DNA of 16,137 bases from JBJXGF01 sp046153015 (GTDB lineage Bacteria; Actinomycetota; Acidimicrobiia; Acidimicrobiales; CAIXPF01), in the NCBI GenBank assembly GCA_046153015.1, contig JBJXGF010000112.1, positions 1 to 16,137 on the forward strand. Reading direction: 5' to 3'. Position numbers and translations under genes: made by a program. This document shows, one piece after another, positions 6,989 through 14,302 of this stretch. The notes under the pieces were generated by a model. The model saw only the letters and a list, made by a program, of their open reading frames with translations, was not told the origin of the DNA and did not search any database. How positions within the stretch are numbered: the first letter of the stretch is position 1; every line of letters begins with the position of its first letter.

Positions 6989-8077
6989 GGCCCCCGACGT
7001 CTGATCGACGCCCAGGCCGCGCTCGAGTCCGGCGCCGAACCTGCCGACGGCGTCGCGGTCGAGATCTTGGCCAACATCGACGCCATGCGAGCCGCAGTCG
7101 ACCTCGGCGCCTCGGCCCGACCGACCCGGCTGCACGACCTGCTGGCCGTGCACCGCACGCTCATGGTCCGCTCCCCCACGCCTCAGGTCGCGGGCGTCGT
7201 GCGCGCCGCCCAGAGCTGGATCGGCGGCAGCGCCTACAACCCGTGCGCCGCCAGCTACGTGCCCCCGCCGGCCGAGCACGTCCCCCCGCTCCTCGACGAC
7301 CTTGTCGAGTACGTCAACACCGACCATCACCCCGCCCTGGTTCAAGCCGCTCTAGCGCACGCCCAGTTCGAAGCCATTCACCCCTTCGCCGACGGCAACG
7401 GCCGCGCCGGACGGGCGCTCATCCACCTGATCCTGCGCCGCCGCGGCGTCGCCCCCCGCTTCGTGCCGCCCATCAGCCTGGTCCTGGCCACCTGGGCGCC
7501 CGACTACCTGGCCGGCCTCACCGCCTACCGCTGGGTCGGCGCGCCCGACCACGCCGAACGCGGCGGCCACGCCCACCTCTGGCTGCGGACCTTCGCGGCC
7601 GCCGCCGCCCGCGCCTGCGCCGGAGCCCGCTCCTACGCCCGAACGATCAGCGACCTCCAACACGACTGGCGCCGCCGCCTGGGCCGCGTCCGGGCCGCCT
7701 CGGCCACGGCGCTGCTCCTCGAGGCCCTCCCCGGCGCCCCGATCATCACCGTCGACACCGCCGCTGCGCTCACCGGCCGCTCCCCCATGCGGGTCGGCGA
7801 AGCCGTCAACCGCCTCCACCAAGCCGGCATCCTCACGCAACGCAACCCCCACCGCCAGCGCTACCGCAGCTTCGAATCCCCCGAGATCATCGACCTGTTC
7901 ACCGGCCTCGAACGCGCCCTCGCCGCGCCGGCGCCGGACGCGAACAGGGACGATCGGCCCTGGTCTTCACCCGCTGCTCGCGCTGGAGTAGCACTGCCCC
8001 GCGGGGGCGGCGGTCCTCGCCCGACTCTCCAGGGGCGGGGACCGCTGCGCGGCGGGCCCGCCGCCCCCCGCCGCTAG
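6989..8077 (+). CDS. Fic-domain protein, N-terminally truncated (possible gene remnant)
   Basis: The plus frame encodes a Fic protein: the catalytic HPFADGNGRAGR motif lies at 7379-7414, preceded by WIGGSAYNPCAASYVPPP (the flap region), and a C-terminal winged helix ends near QRYRSFESPEIIDLF. Fic enzymes transfer AMP or other nucleotide parts to target proteins. Recognisable family sequence begins abruptly at GPRRL (6989). In this Fic class about 80-100 residues, including the inhibitory helix (S/T)xxxE(G/N), normally come before this point; here that DNA is the antisense of corA. No good start is in view: in-frame options are ATG 7085 (inside the homology), CTG 7001, TTG 7067, and GTG 6917 within corA. 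The last 45 or so codons look like untranslated DNA with strong hairpins. Either a decayed gene or an unusual protein without its inhibitor helix. The frame is unbroken. Confidence 0.65.
   Translation, partial: GPRRLIDAQAALESGAEPADGVAVEILANIDAMRAAVDLGASARPTRLHDLLAVHRTLMVRSPTPQVAGVVRAAQSWIGGSAYNPCAASYVPPPAEHVPPLLDDLVEYVNTDHHPALVQAALAHAQFEAIHPFADGNGRAGRALIHLILRRRGVAPRFVPPISLVLATWAPDYLAGLTAYRWVGAPDHAERGGHAHLWLRTFAAAAARACAGARSYARTISDLQHDWRRRLGRVRAASATALLLEALPGAPIITVDTAAALTGRSPMRVGEAVNRLHQAGILTQRNPHRQRYRSFESPEIIDLFTGLERALAAPAPDANRDDRPWSSPAARAGVALPRGGGGPRPTLQGRGPLRGGPAAPRR
8010..8045 (+). terminator. Strong hairpin in the Fic tail, before engB
   Basis: GCGGTCCTCGCCC (8010-8022) pairs over 13 positions with GGGCGGGGACCGC (8033-8045), with a single U-G wobble and a ten-base loop. 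A 16-bp perfect palindrome, GCGGCGGGCCCGCCGC, follows at 8049-8064. Such a structure usually ends transcription between genes, which suggests that the Fic frame here is read-through into what was once an intergenic region. Confidence 0.5.
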
Positions 8078-8080
8078 CCT
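8075..8080 (+). promoter_or_regulatory. -10 element TAGCCT for leaderless engB
   Basis: TAGCCT fits TANNNT and ends eight bases before the engB ATG at 8089, with no Shine-Dalgarno sequence between. Its TAG is also the stop codon of the Fic frame. It gives engB its own promoter right behind the hairpins. Confidence 0.45.
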
Positions 8081-8088
8081 CGGGCCCC

Positions 8089-8721
8089 ATGGCCGGTCCG
8101 CTGCCGCTGCGCTTCCGGTGCTCCGCGGCCAAGGCGGCGCAACTGCCGGCGGCGGGCGCCGAGCTGGCGCTCACCGGGCGCTCGAACGTCGGCAAGTCCT
8201 CCCTGCTCAACGCCCTGGCGAACCGGCGTGACCTGGCCCGCGTGTCGAAGACGCCGGGGGCCACGCGGCTGCTCAACGTGTTCGAGCTCGAGGGCGCCCC
8301 GGGGCGCTGGGTGGTGGATCTGCCCGGCTACGGCTTCGCCAAGGTGTCGGCCAACGAACGGGCCCGCTGGCGGGGCATGATCGAGGGCTACCTCGTGGAC
8401 CGCGTCACGCTGCGCCGGGTGCTGGTGCTGATCGACGGGGAGGTCGGGCCGACGCCGCTCGACCGCCAGATGCTCGACTGGCTGGCCCACCTCGGCCGGC
8501 CGTACACGGTGGTGGCCACGAAGGCCGACAAGGTGCGCTCCTCCCGCCGCCTCGCCCAACGCAAGGCCGTGGCCGAACGCCTCGGCCTCGGCCGCGACGA
8601 GCTGCGTTGGGTGAGCGCAGCCACCGGCGCCGGCATCCCCGAGCTGCGGGCCGAGCTGGGCCGGCTGCTGGCCGAGCCGGCCGAGCCGGCGCCGCCCGCC
8701 GCGCCGCTCCCGGCCGGCTGA
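8089..8721 (+). CDS. engB: EngB/YsxC/YihA ribosome-assembly GTPase
   Basis: A 210-residue GTPase of the EngB (YihA/YsxC) family, which binds the large ribosomal subunit during assembly and is essential in several bacteria. All G motifs are in order: G1 GRSNVGKSS (30-38), G2 in TPGATRLLN with Thr59, G3 DLPGYGFAKV (77-86), G4 TKADK (144-148) and G5 SAATGAG (176-182). DLPGYGFAKV is specific to this family. The C-terminus adds a Pro/Ala-rich tail (AEPAEPAPPAAPLPAG). ATG 8089 lies eight bases after a TAGCCT box, so the message is probably leaderless. It is a housekeeping gene and probably independent of its catabolic neighbours. Confidence 0.95.
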   Translation: MAGPLPLRFRCSAAKAAQLPAAGAELALTGRSNVGKSSLLNALANRRDLARVSKTPGATRLLNVFELEGAPGRWVVDLPGYGFAKVSANERARWRGMIEGYLVDRVTLRRVLVLIDGEVGPTPLDRQMLDWLAHLGRPYTVVATKADKVRSSRRLAQRKAVAERLGLGRDELRWVSAATGAGIPELRAELGRLLAEPAEPAPPAAPLPAG

Positions 8722-8750
8722 CGCCCGAGCGCCGCCCCACGCCGCACCTT

Positions 8751-8781
8751 TTGAATCACGTTCGGGATGCCGAGGTAATCT
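8751..8781 (+). promoter_or_regulatory. Possible promoter of the beta-helix gene
   Basis: In otherwise GC-rich DNA, TTGAAT (8751-8756) and TAATCT (8776-8781) resemble -35 and -10 boxes with a 19-base spacer, slightly longer than usual. Transcription from here would leave a leader of about 27 bases carrying an AAGGCGGAG ribosome site (8804-8812) before ATG 8815. Confidence 0.35.
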
Positions 8782-8814
8782 GAGGCTCGGCGGACTCGAG
8801 GTGAAGGCGGAGAC

Positions 8815-10470
8815 ATGGGTGAGAGGCGGACTCGCGCGCGTTGGTGGGCGGCCGGCGCGGCGATCAGTGCACTAGTCGCGGCGGCGGCCGCGCCGAGCGC
8901 GATCGGCCGGGCCGAACGGGATCGCCCGCCGACGGTCACGGCGGCGTGCGGCGCGGCGCCGGCGGGGGCGAGGGTGATCCAGCCGAGCGACACGCCTCGG
9001 GTGCTGGTCGCGGAGGCGGGCGAGACCCTGTTCTTCTGCCGGGGCGTGCACCGGGTGAGCGTGGAGGCCAAGGCCAACGCCCGGCTCCTGGGCGACGAGG
9101 GCGCGGTGCTCTCCGGGGCCGACGTGCTGAAGGGCTGGACCGTGCACCGGCCCGGAACCCGACGGGCGCCGGCGGTGTGGAAACACACGCTGGCGAAGAT
9201 CAGCGACGAGCTCCACGGCGAATGCGCCGACGGCGCCGCGGGCTGCACGTTTCCGCAGGACCTCTTCGCGGAGCCCACCGCGGCCTCGGGCACGGCGGCG
9301 GCCAAGCCCCTGCGCCTCGTCCAGGCGGCTTCGCTGCCGGCCAGCCTCGCCGAGCGCACCTGGTGGATCGACCGGGCGACGCTCACGATCTACCTGGCCC
9401 TCTCCGCCGACCCGAACACGATCACCGTCGAGCTCGGCGCCCGGAACTACGGCGTGGCCAACGTCGACGAGCACAGCGTGAACGTGACCGTCCGCGGCGC
9501 CGACCCGGCCGGCTGCCTCGCCGGGCGCACCAGCGGCTGCCTGCGCATCGAGCGCTACGCCGTGCCCGCCCAACGGGGCGCGCTGCAGACCTACGAGCCC
9601 GGCCGCGGCGACCCACCCGGTGCGATCACCCCGCCCGGCTGGATCGTCGACGGGGTGCTGGCGCAGCTCAACCACGGCGTGGGCGTGAAGGTCGGCGGCG
9701 GCTCCACGGTGCGCAACAGCCGGATGGTGAACAACGGCCAGCTCGGGCTCAGCGTGTACAGCGACTGGGAGGGCGACCCGGCGGCCAGGGCGGTGGTGGA
9801 GCGCAACGTGATCAGCTGGAACAACTACGCCGGCTACAGCTCGGGCTGGGAGGCGGGCGGCGCCAAGTTCGCCCGCACGAAGGACCTCGTGGTGCGGGCG
9901 AACATCGCCGCAGGCAACGCCGGCAAGGGCCTGTGGACCGACATCGACAACCGGGGCACGGTCTACGAGGCCAACACGGTGACCGACAACGCCGACGAGG
10001 GCATCCTCCACGAGATCTCCCACAGCGCGCTGATCCGCAACAACGTCGTGCTGCGCAACGGCTTCGCCCGCTTCCGGACGGAGGGCTGGTTCTGGGGCGC
10101 CGGCATCTCGATCCAGAGCTCCGACGCCGCCGACGTGAACGGCTACACCCGGGTGTCGGGGAACACCGTGAACGGGAACGCGAACGGCATCGTCGGCATC
10201 GGCCAGGACAGCCGAGGGGTGCTGCGCAACCTGTGGGTGGACCGCAACACGGTGACCGGCGCCGCGCTGGTCGGCGTGGCCGTCGACAACCCGGACGCGC
10301 CGAGCGCCGCGAAGCGCTGCATCTTCTTCACCGGCAACACCTACAAGCGGGTCGGCGAGTTCCGCTTCGAGCACGAGCCCGCCACCGCCAACCCGACCAC
10401 CGACCCGGCGGTGGCGCGCCCCCCCGCCAACCTCGCCGCCGCCAACTGCCCGCCCCGGCCCAGAGGCTGA
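8815..10470 (+). CDS. Secreted right-handed parallel beta-helix protein
   Basis: A 551-residue protein. The N-terminus is a signal peptide or anchor: basic start GERRTRARWW, then a hydrophobic stretch to about residue 26 with possible cleavage after the alanine run. Residues about 275-515 show successive parallel beta-helix turns rich in Asn, such as VRNSRMVNNGQLGLSV, VERNVISWNNYAGYS, YEANTVTDNADEGILHE and VSGNTVNGNANGIVG. This fold is typical of polysaccharide lyases, epimerases and surface proteins. The stretch GKGLWTDIDN and the IRNN turn after HEIS recur in uncharacterised actinobacterial members as I remember them, but I cannot name a reaction. Cysteines (for example 45/75, 137/144, 234/242) could form disulfides outside the cell. 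It has its own promoter-like sequence and is followed by a tandem repeat that contains its stop codon. Confidence 0.82.
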   Translation: MGERRTRARWWAAGAAISALVAAAAAPSAIGRAERDRPPTVTAACGAAPAGARVIQPSDTPRVLVAEAGETLFFCRGVHRVSVEAKANARLLGDEGAVLSGADVLKGWTVHRPGTRRAPAVWKHTLAKISDELHGECADGAAGCTFPQDLFAEPTAASGTAAAKPLRLVQAASLPASLAERTWWIDRATLTIYLALSADPNTITVELGARNYGVANVDEHSVNVTVRGADPAGCLAGRTSGCLRIERYAVPAQRGALQTYEPGRGDPPGAITPPGWIVDGVLAQLNHGVGVKVGGGSTVRNSRMVNNGQLGLSVYSDWEGDPAARAVVERNVISWNNYAGYSSGWEAGGAKFARTKDLVVRANIAAGNAGKGLWTDIDNRGTVYEANTVTDNADEGILHEISHSALIRNNVVLRNGFARFRTEGWFWGAGISIQSSDAADVNGYTRVSGNTVNGNANGIVGIGQDSRGVLRNLWVDRNTVTGAALVGVAVDNPDAPSAAKRCIFFTGNTYKRVGEFRFEHEPATANPTTDPAVARPPANLAAANCPPRPRG

Positions 10471-10542
10471 GCGAAGCGAAGCCTCCGACAACAACAGTGG
10501 CTGAGCGAAGCGAAGCCTCCGGCAACAACAGTGGCTGAGCGA
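10465..10542. repeat. 34-bp tandem direct repeat, about 2.3 copies
   Basis: Copy 1 is at 10465-10498 and copy 2 at 10499-10532, differing by one base (CCTCCGACAA versus CCTCCGGCAA). A third copy breaks off after ten bases (10533-10542). Each unit opens with GGCTGAGCGAAGCGAAGCC and ends in ACAACAACAGT or GCAACAACAGT. Inside the unit the heptamer AGCGAAG recurs in overlapping form. The TGA stop of the beta-helix gene lies in the first unit, and the array fills most of the gap to the convergent MBL gene. The ends GGCT and AGCC can pair, giving only a weak stem. It may be a small mobile or mosaic intergenic repeat. Confidence 0.85.
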
Positions 10543-10551
10543 CAGAGCGCG

Positions 10552-10564
10552 CCAGCGCAGCTGG
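10552..10564 (-). terminator. Small hairpin after the MBL hydrolase stop
   Basis: CCAGC-GCA-GCTGG is a perfect five-pair stem with a three-base loop immediately after the TAA stop (complement of 10565-10567) of the minus-strand gene. It is too short to be sure of a terminator function. Confidence 0.3.
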
Positions 10565-11398
10565 TTAGAACACGAAGCTGCGCTTGCCTTGGGCTTGGAG
10601 CAGGCGGCCGAAGCGCAGGCCGGGGAAGTGGGCGGCGGCCACCGGGATGTCCTGGCCCTCGATCTCGCGGGCGAGCGCCTGGCGGGTCTTCTTCGCCAGC
10701 GCCGGGTCCACGTCCATCATCCCGTCCCACTCCAGCTCGAGGAGCTGCACGGGGCAGTGCACCACGTCGCCCAGCAGCATGGCCCGGTCGGCGCCGGAGG
10801 ACAGCACCACGATCGAGCTCCCCGGCGTGTGGCCGGGCGCGGCCATGATGTCGATCCCGGGCAGCACGGTTCCCGAGCCGTCGTAGGTCTGGAACAGCTG
10901 CGTGGCGTGCACGAGCACGGCGTGGGGGTTCACCGGGATGTTCTCGGCGCCGGGGTAGCCGTCGGGCGTGTCCTTGTGCTCGATCATGAAGTGCTGCCAG
11001 TCGGCCAGGGCGCAGCGGTACACGGCGTTGGGGAACGTGACGCTGCCCTGCTGGGTCGCCCAGCCGATGTGGTCGATGTGGAGGTGGGTGAAGATCACGT
11101 CGGTCACCTCGGCCGGGCTCACCCCGAGCGCGGTGAGGTTGTCGAGCATCGCTCCGCCGGAGAGCCCCATCAGGCTGCCCGGGCCGAGGCCGGCGTCGAT
11201 CAGCACCGTGCGCTTGCCGTCGCGCACTAGGTAGCCGCCGAGGGTGAGGGGGAGCATGCCGTCCTCGTCGAGGAGGTCCTCGTGCGCCTTCCACATCTCC
11301 GGAGTGGTGCCGCGGAAGGTCTTGTCGGGCCGGAACCGCCCGCCCCCGTCGACCACCCCGTCCACCCGCAGCTCGCCAACGATCATCGGCTCGGCCAT
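10565..11398 (-). CDS. Metallo-beta-lactamase-fold hydrolase
   Basis: A 277-residue MBL-fold enzyme. The zinc-binding motif THLHIDHIGW is present, followed by APGHTPGS, LLGDVVHCP and the final AAHFPG, giving the usual ligands His, His, Asp, His, His, Asp and His for a two-metal centre. This order is shared by quorum-sensing lactonases (AiiA type) and many general hydrolases, so a lactone or ester substrate is likely but unproven. I chose ATG 11398 because AGGGAG (11405-11410, minus) is six bases away. The ATG at 11404, two codons upstream, touches that site and is less likely. It is divergent from the second HpaB gene with 79 bp between, so the two may be co-regulated. Its 3' end faces the beta-helix gene across the tandem repeat. 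Confidence 0.88.
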   Translation of the reverse strand: MAEPMIVGELRVDGVVDGGGRFRPDKTFRGTTPEMWKAHEDLLDEDGMLPLTLGGYLVRDGKRTVLIDAGLGPGSLMGLSGGAMLDNLTALGVSPAEVTDVIFTHLHIDHIGWATQQGSVTFPNAVYRCALADWQHFMIEHKDTPDGYPGAENIPVNPHAVLVHATQLFQTYDGSGTVLPGIDIMAAPGHTPGSSIVVLSSGADRAMLLGDVVHCPVQLLELEWDGMMDVDPALAKKTRQALAREIEGQDIPVAAAHFPGLRFGRLLQAQGKRSFVF

Positions 11399-11433
11399 CG
11401 GCATCTCCCTCTCGTCCCTCCGGCGTGGGCGAA

Positions 11434-11439
11434 ACCTTA
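11434..11439 (-). promoter_or_regulatory. -10 element TAAGGT for the MBL hydrolase gene
   Basis: Read on the minus strand, TAAGGT matches TANNNT. Starting about seven bases downstream, the transcript would have a leader of roughly 28 bases containing the AGGGAG ribosome site, so this gene looks leadered, unlike its divergent neighbour. The two -10 boxes are only 23 bases apart, so the polymerases would compete. Confidence 0.4.
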
Positions 11440-11462
11440 GGCAGCCGGGCGGCCCGGCGCCC

Positions 11463-11468
11463 TAGCGT
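11463..11468 (+). promoter_or_regulatory. -10 element TAGCGT for leaderless HpaB copy 2
   Basis: TAGCGT lies nine bases before ATG 11478, with only CCCGGGGCG between and no Shine-Dalgarno sequence. Transcription would start at or within a couple of bases of the start codon. Confidence 0.45.
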
Positions 11469-11477
11469 CCCGGGGCG

Positions 11478-13052
11478 ATGACAGCACGAACCGGCAAGCA
11501 GTACCTCGACTCGCTGCGCGAGCACCAGCCGGTTGTGTACCTGAACGGCGCGCGGGTGGCGGACGTGACCGAGGAGCCGCTCTTCGCCGGCCCCATCCGC
11601 TCGATCATGCAGCAGTACGACATGGCGCTCGACCCGCGGTTCTTCGACGTGATGACCAGCGTCGACCCGTCGACCGGCGAGCGGTTCTCCAGCTCCTTCC
11701 TCGTGCCGACGAACCGGGACGAGCTGGTCCGGCGTCGGCGGCACTTCAAGCTGCGCTGCGACCATTCGTTCGGGTTCATGGGCCGGGCGCCGGACTTCAT
11801 GAACGCGCTGCTCACCGACTTCTCGCTGGTGAAGAGCCAGTTCGAGCGGGGCGGCGAGGGCTACGGCGAGCACCTCGCCGACTACTACCGCTACGTGCGC
11901 GACAACGACCTGTTCCTCACCCACACGTTGGTGAACCCGCAGGTGGACCGCTCCCGCCTCTCGCACCAGCAGGACGACCCGTTCATCCACCTCGGCCGGG
12001 TCGACGCCACCCGGGAGGGCATGGTCGTGCGGGGGGCGAAGATGCTGGGCACGATGGCGCCGCTCACCGAGGAGATCATGGTGTTCCCCTTCGGGGGGAT
12101 CGCCCCGGGCGACGAGCGCTACGGGCTGGGCTTCTCGCTCCCGAACAACACCTCCGGGCTGCGCTACATCTGCCGGGAGACGGTGGCGCCGGGCGAGCGG
12201 AGCCGGTTCGACCATCCGCTGTCCAGCCGGTTCGAGGAGATGGACTGCATCGCCGTGTTCGACGACGTGGTGGTGCCCTGGGAGCGGGTGTTCATCGACG
12301 GGACGGAAGCGGCCCGCGACGTGTGCAACTCGCTGCGGCCCCGCGACGGCGTCGTGGCCGTGCAGACCTCGGCGCGGATGCTCTCGAACCTCGAGTTCTT
12401 CTGCGGGCTGGCGATGCGCCTGGCCGACGCCACCGGCGTGGCCGAGTTCCTCCACATCCAGGAGAAGCTCGGCGAGATGCTGACCGAGCTCGAATCGTTC
12501 CGGGCCGCGTTCTACGGCGCCGAAGCGCTGGCCGCGCCCAACCCGGCTACCGGCGTGTGGTCGGTCCACCAGCACTTCCTCGTGCAGGCCAACCTGCGCG
12601 CCCCACGGATCTACCCGCGGCTGGTGGAGATCGTGAAGATCATCGCCGGCGGCGGCTTCTTCTACGCGCCCACCGAGGCCGACCTCGCCCACCCCGAGCT
12701 GCGGGCCGACATCGACAAGTACGTGCGGGGCCGTCCCGGCGTCGACGCCGCGGAGCGCCTGGCGCTCTTCAAGCTGGCCTGGGACGTGACCGGCGACAGC
12801 TTCGGGCAGCGGATGGAGCAGTACGCCCGCTTCTACTCGGGCGACCCGATCCGCAACACCGCCGGCTACTACCTGGCGTACCCGGCGAAGGACCCGCTCT
12901 TCGAGACCGTCGACCGGGCCCTCGGCCGGCGCGACGACCTCGACATCGAGGTGTCGCCGGAGGACCCGCGCGACCGCCCCGGCCTGCGGGCCCCCGACCC
13001 GGCGCAGCTCTCGGGCACCTACCCGGTGAGCTCCCGGCCCCGGGCACGATAG
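11478..13052 (+). CDS. HpaB-type FADH2-dependent aromatic monooxygenase (copy 2)
   Basis: A 524-residue member of the 4-hydroxyphenylacetate 3-hydroxylase family, opening with the typical RTGKQYLDSLREHQPVVYLN. It carries FDDVVVPWERVF (261-272) and the LTHTLVNPQVDRS segment with His149. Arg103 is kept in GRAPDFMN, but the position that is Tyr107 in copy 1 is Phe107 here, which removes a hydroxyl expected near the substrate phenol. It differs from copy 1 along most of its length and ends in an extra charged, Pro-rich tail of about 40 residues (from GRRDDLDIEV). It is probably a partner or alternative oxygenase acting on another intermediate. No HpaC-type reductase is nearby. The start is supported by the family N-terminus and by the -10 at leaderless distance. 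It is convergent with the CoA-transferase. Confidence 0.9.
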   Translation: MTARTGKQYLDSLREHQPVVYLNGARVADVTEEPLFAGPIRSIMQQYDMALDPRFFDVMTSVDPSTGERFSSSFLVPTNRDELVRRRRHFKLRCDHSFGFMGRAPDFMNALLTDFSLVKSQFERGGEGYGEHLADYYRYVRDNDLFLTHTLVNPQVDRSRLSHQQDDPFIHLGRVDATREGMVVRGAKMLGTMAPLTEEIMVFPFGGIAPGDERYGLGFSLPNNTSGLRYICRETVAPGERSRFDHPLSSRFEEMDCIAVFDDVVVPWERVFIDGTEAARDVCNSLRPRDGVVAVQTSARMLSNLEFFCGLAMRLADATGVAEFLHIQEKLGEMLTELESFRAAFYGAEALAAPNPATGVWSVHQHFLVQANLRAPRIYPRLVEIVKIIAGGGFFYAPTEADLAHPELRADIDKYVRGRPGVDAAERLALFKLAWDVTGDSFGQRMEQYARFYSGDPIRNTAGYYLAYPAKDPLFETVDRALGRRDDLDIEVSPEDPRDRPGLRAPDPAQLSGTYPVSSRPRAR

Positions 13053-13058
13053 CCCGGG
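13039..13058. terminator. Hairpin overlapping the HpaB copy 2 stop codon
   Basis: CCCGGGC (13039-13045) and GCCCGGG (13052-13058) form a perfect seven-pair GC stem around the loop ACGATA. The TAG stop (13050-13052) lies in the loop and the first base of the stem. Only nine bases separate the two convergent genes, so this is a likely shared terminator, though no T tract is present. Confidence 0.45.
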
Positions 13059-13061
13059 CGG

Positions 13062-14294
13062 TCAGTCGAGGTCGCGGGCGTGGAGCACGCCGGCGGCGGC
13101 CAGCTCGCTCACCCGGCCCGGGTCGTAGCCGGCCCAGCCGGACAGCACGGCGGCGTTGTGCTCGCCGAGCGACGCGGCGGTGAGCTCGGGCAGCTCGGGG
13201 CGCTCGGAGAACTTGAACGGGAAGCCCGGGATCGTCACCGGGCCCACCACCGGGTCCTGGACCACGCGCACCATCTCCCGTTCGGCGAAGTACGGGTGGG
13301 TGAACGCGTCGGTGGGCTTGAGCACCGGGGCGCAGGGGATGCGGTGCGCCTCGAGCACGTCGAGCACCTCCTGGTCGGTCTCGAAGCCGGCCATCCACTC
13401 CTCGGTGGCCGCCACCAGCTCGGTCCGGCGGCGGGCTCGGTCCCGCATGGTGCGCAGGCCCGGGTCGGTGAGCCACTCGGGATGGCCGACGGCGGTGCAG
13501 AAGCTCTCCCACTGCCGGTCGAGGGCGATGATCACGATGTGGCCCTGCGGCGAACGGAACGACCCGGCGGGGAAGGTGACCCCGCCGTGGCTGCCCGAGC
13601 GCATCGGGTCGACCTTGCCGCCGGTGGCCGCCGGGAGCTGGATGTTCATCTCGTGGGAGTGGAACAGGCAGTCGATCATCGAGACGTCGACCCACTGGCC
13701 CCGGCCTGTCCGCTCTCGGTGGAAGAGGGCCAGCGCCAAGCCGGTGAGCGCGTGCACGCCGGAGGACACGTCGGCGAAGCCCACCCCCACGAACTGCGGC
13801 GGCCGGTCCCGTTCGCCGGTCATGTGCATGAACCCGGAGAACGCCTGGGCGATCGTGTCGTAACCGACCTTGTGGGCCAGCGGGCTGTTGCGCCGCCCGA
13901 ACGCGGAGATCGACGCCATGACCAGCCGAGGGTTGACCTCCCGCAGGGACTCGTAGTCCAGCCCGCGGCGTTCGAGCACGCCCGGCCCGTAGTTCTCGAC
14001 CACCACGTCGGCGGCGCGCACGAGGTCGCGCACCACCTCGAGCGCCTCGGGCGAGTTGAAGTCCACGCACACGCTGCGCTTGCCGCGGTTCTGCTGCACG
14101 AAGTAGTGGCTGCGCCCCTCGCCCATGTACGCCAAGTAGCGCGCCGGGTCACCCCCCGGGGCCTGCTCGAGCTTGACGATGTCGGCCCCCAGCTCGGCCA
14201 TGAGCCGGGTGACGGTAGGCCCGGCCAGGTACTGGGTGAAGTCGAGGACCTTGACGCCTTCGAGGATGCGGGGCGGCTGCTCGGTGTCGGCCAT
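13062..14294 (-). CDS. Family III CoA-transferase (CaiB/BaiF), complete
   Basis: A 410-residue family III CoA-transferase. It opens with ILEGVKVLDFTQYLAGP, followed by MAELGADIVKLEQAPGGDPAR, the hallmark QQNRGKRSVCVDF and NPRLVMASISAFG. Asp175 in VGFADVSSG is the aspartate that forms the acyl and CoA intermediates, so the enzyme looks active. The TGRGQWVDVSMIDC helix and the C-terminal TIPGFPFKFSERPELP segment complete the fold. It would activate or recycle an organic acid as its CoA thioester, as formyl-CoA or carnitine transferases and alpha-methylacyl-CoA racemase relatives do. ATG 14294 is eight bases after a TAAGGT box. The frame open up to 14450 overlaps the phosphatase and is not coding. 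It is the last gene of the minus-strand group 15740-13062. Confidence 0.92.
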   Translation of the reverse strand: MADTEQPPRILEGVKVLDFTQYLAGPTVTRLMAELGADIVKLEQAPGGDPARYLAYMGEGRSHYFVQQNRGKRSVCVDFNSPEALEVVRDLVRAADVVVENYGPGVLERRGLDYESLREVNPRLVMASISAFGRRNSPLAHKVGYDTIAQAFSGFMHMTGERDRPPQFVGVGFADVSSGVHALTGLALALFHRERTGRGQWVDVSMIDCLFHSHEMNIQLPAATGGKVDPMRSGSHGGVTFPAGSFRSPQGHIVIIALDRQWESFCTAVGHPEWLTDPGLRTMRDRARRRTELVAATEEWMAGFETDQEVLDVLEAHRIPCAPVLKPTDAFTHPYFAEREMVRVVQDPVVGPVTIPGFPFKFSERPELPELTAASLGEHNAAVLSGWAGYDPGRVSELAAAGVLHARDLD

Positions 14295-14302
14295 GGCCGG
14301 GG

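Noticed and set aside
10465..10542. CRISPR array
   Set aside because: The 34-bp units are directly adjacent without variable spacers, and no cas genes are present.
10341..12692. Very long minus-strand frame of 783 codons
   Set aside because: It spans the antisense of HpaB copy 2, an out-of-frame MBL gene and the tandem repeat, with low-complexity composition. Both overlapped genes have clear motifs.
3955..13052. The HpaB-like genes as 4-hydroxybutyryl-CoA dehydratases
   Set aside because: The set of cysteines and histidine that binds the 4Fe-4S cluster in that enzyme is absent in both proteins, while the HpaB Arg and His positions are kept.
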